A stretch of 64,000 bases of DNA, from positions 310,001 through 374,000 of the forward strand of contig NZ_JACHGO010000005.1 of assembly GCF_014202345.1 (NCBI RefSeq), written 5' to 3'. The notes under the pieces are model-generated. The model was not told where the DNA came from and did not search any database. It worked only from the letters and a program-made list of their open reading frames with translations. This DNA is from Desulfovibrio intestinalis. Its GTDB lineage: Bacteria > Desulfobacterota > Desulfovibrionia > Desulfovibrionales > Desulfovibrionaceae. A program made the translations under genes and the position numbers. Shown one piece after another: positions 63,902 to 64,000 of this stretch (the first letter of the stretch is position 1; each line of letters opens with the position of its first letter).

Positions 63902-64000
63902 TTAAAATTTGCGCTCTACCCGAATAACCCTGCCGCATCGTCCAACCACATAGCGCTGCCCATGCCAGACGATACTTTTGGCAGTCAGACTATGGGCATA
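63902..64000 (-). CDS. C-terminal end of an unidentified ORF, cut by the window
   Basis: A minus-strand frame is open from the window edge to TAA at 63902-63904 (ending TAKSIVWHGQRYVVGRCGRV and a basic tail). The W-x-G-x-RY pattern resembles the C-terminus of some GT2 glycosyltransferases, but 32 codons are too few to decide. It would be upstream of the permease with a 270-nt gap. Confidence 0.4.
   Translation of the reverse strand, partial: YAHSLTAKSIVWHGQRYVVGRCGRVIRVERKF

Noticed and set aside
1-64000. CRISPR arrays or rRNA genes
   Set aside because: No regularly spaced direct repeats and no rRNA-like stretches were seen.

Overview
The window reads as a Desulfovibrio chromosome, most likely D. 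desulfuricans or a close relative. The main evidence is a bacterioferritin gene of the D. desulfuricans type followed directly by a rubredoxin with the rare Cys-X4-Cys first cluster (Rd-2). A Desulfovibrio-style chemotaxis operon and a giant type I-secreted adhesin fit this. No sequence search was possible, so the species is an inference.

Layout. Positions 1 to about 23,173 hold the late half of a podovirus-type prophage. In order these are: overlapping Rz/Rz1 spanins, holin, small and large terminase, portal, a Bbp19-like protein, scaffold, capsid, cement (Bbp16-like), tail fibre and its chaperone, two tail tubular proteins and four internal/ejection proteins. Next come a reverse-strand membrane protein and a set of small secreted cargo genes ending in a periplasmic endonuclease I. 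The prophage stops at a 23-nt tmRNA 3' end (attR), with a hairpin terminator just beyond it. Integrase, early genes and endolysin would lie left of the window. From 23.2 to 28.3 kb is gene-poor, AT-rich flank: a frameshifted hsdR tail, a 5'-nucleotidase and two small unknown genes.

From 28.3 to 36.8 kb lies one 2,823-codon adhesin (about 14 VCBS/cadherin-like modules, RTX nonapeptides, a type I secretion tail and a PAAG motif at the place expected for LapG cleavage). Core genes follow: tatA, a two-ACT-domain protein and glpK. Between tRNA-Leu(CAA) at 39.7 kb and tRNA-Pro(CGG) at 43.8 kb is a small AT-rich accessory island. It holds a membrane-protein pseudogene, a hemerythrin that has lost most iron ligands, and a putative abortive-infection membrane protein.

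From 44.0 to 53.9 kb a co-directional chemotaxis cluster runs cheB, a HEAT-repeat gene, cheR, a ParA-like ATPase, a CheW/ParP-like gene, cheY and cheA. It encodes a signalling array together with its probable positioning machinery. Then come rpmB and a rhomboid protease on the + strand. On the - strand are the bfr-rd2 iron/oxidative-stress operon, a PerR-like regulator with a palindrome at its own start, and a cell-envelope/sugar operon: FtsX-type permease, ABC ATPase fused to a GT4 glycosyltransferase, hldE and glucokinase. A truncated ORF enters at the right edge.

The most unusual items are: the reverse-strand prophage protein carrying a copy of an ejection protein's N-terminus behind a membrane anchor; the ABC-glycosyltransferase fusion; the multivalent phenylalanine motif in the CheR linker; the ligand-poor hemerythrin; and an ejected virion protein combining a nuclease-like and a metallopeptidase-like domain.
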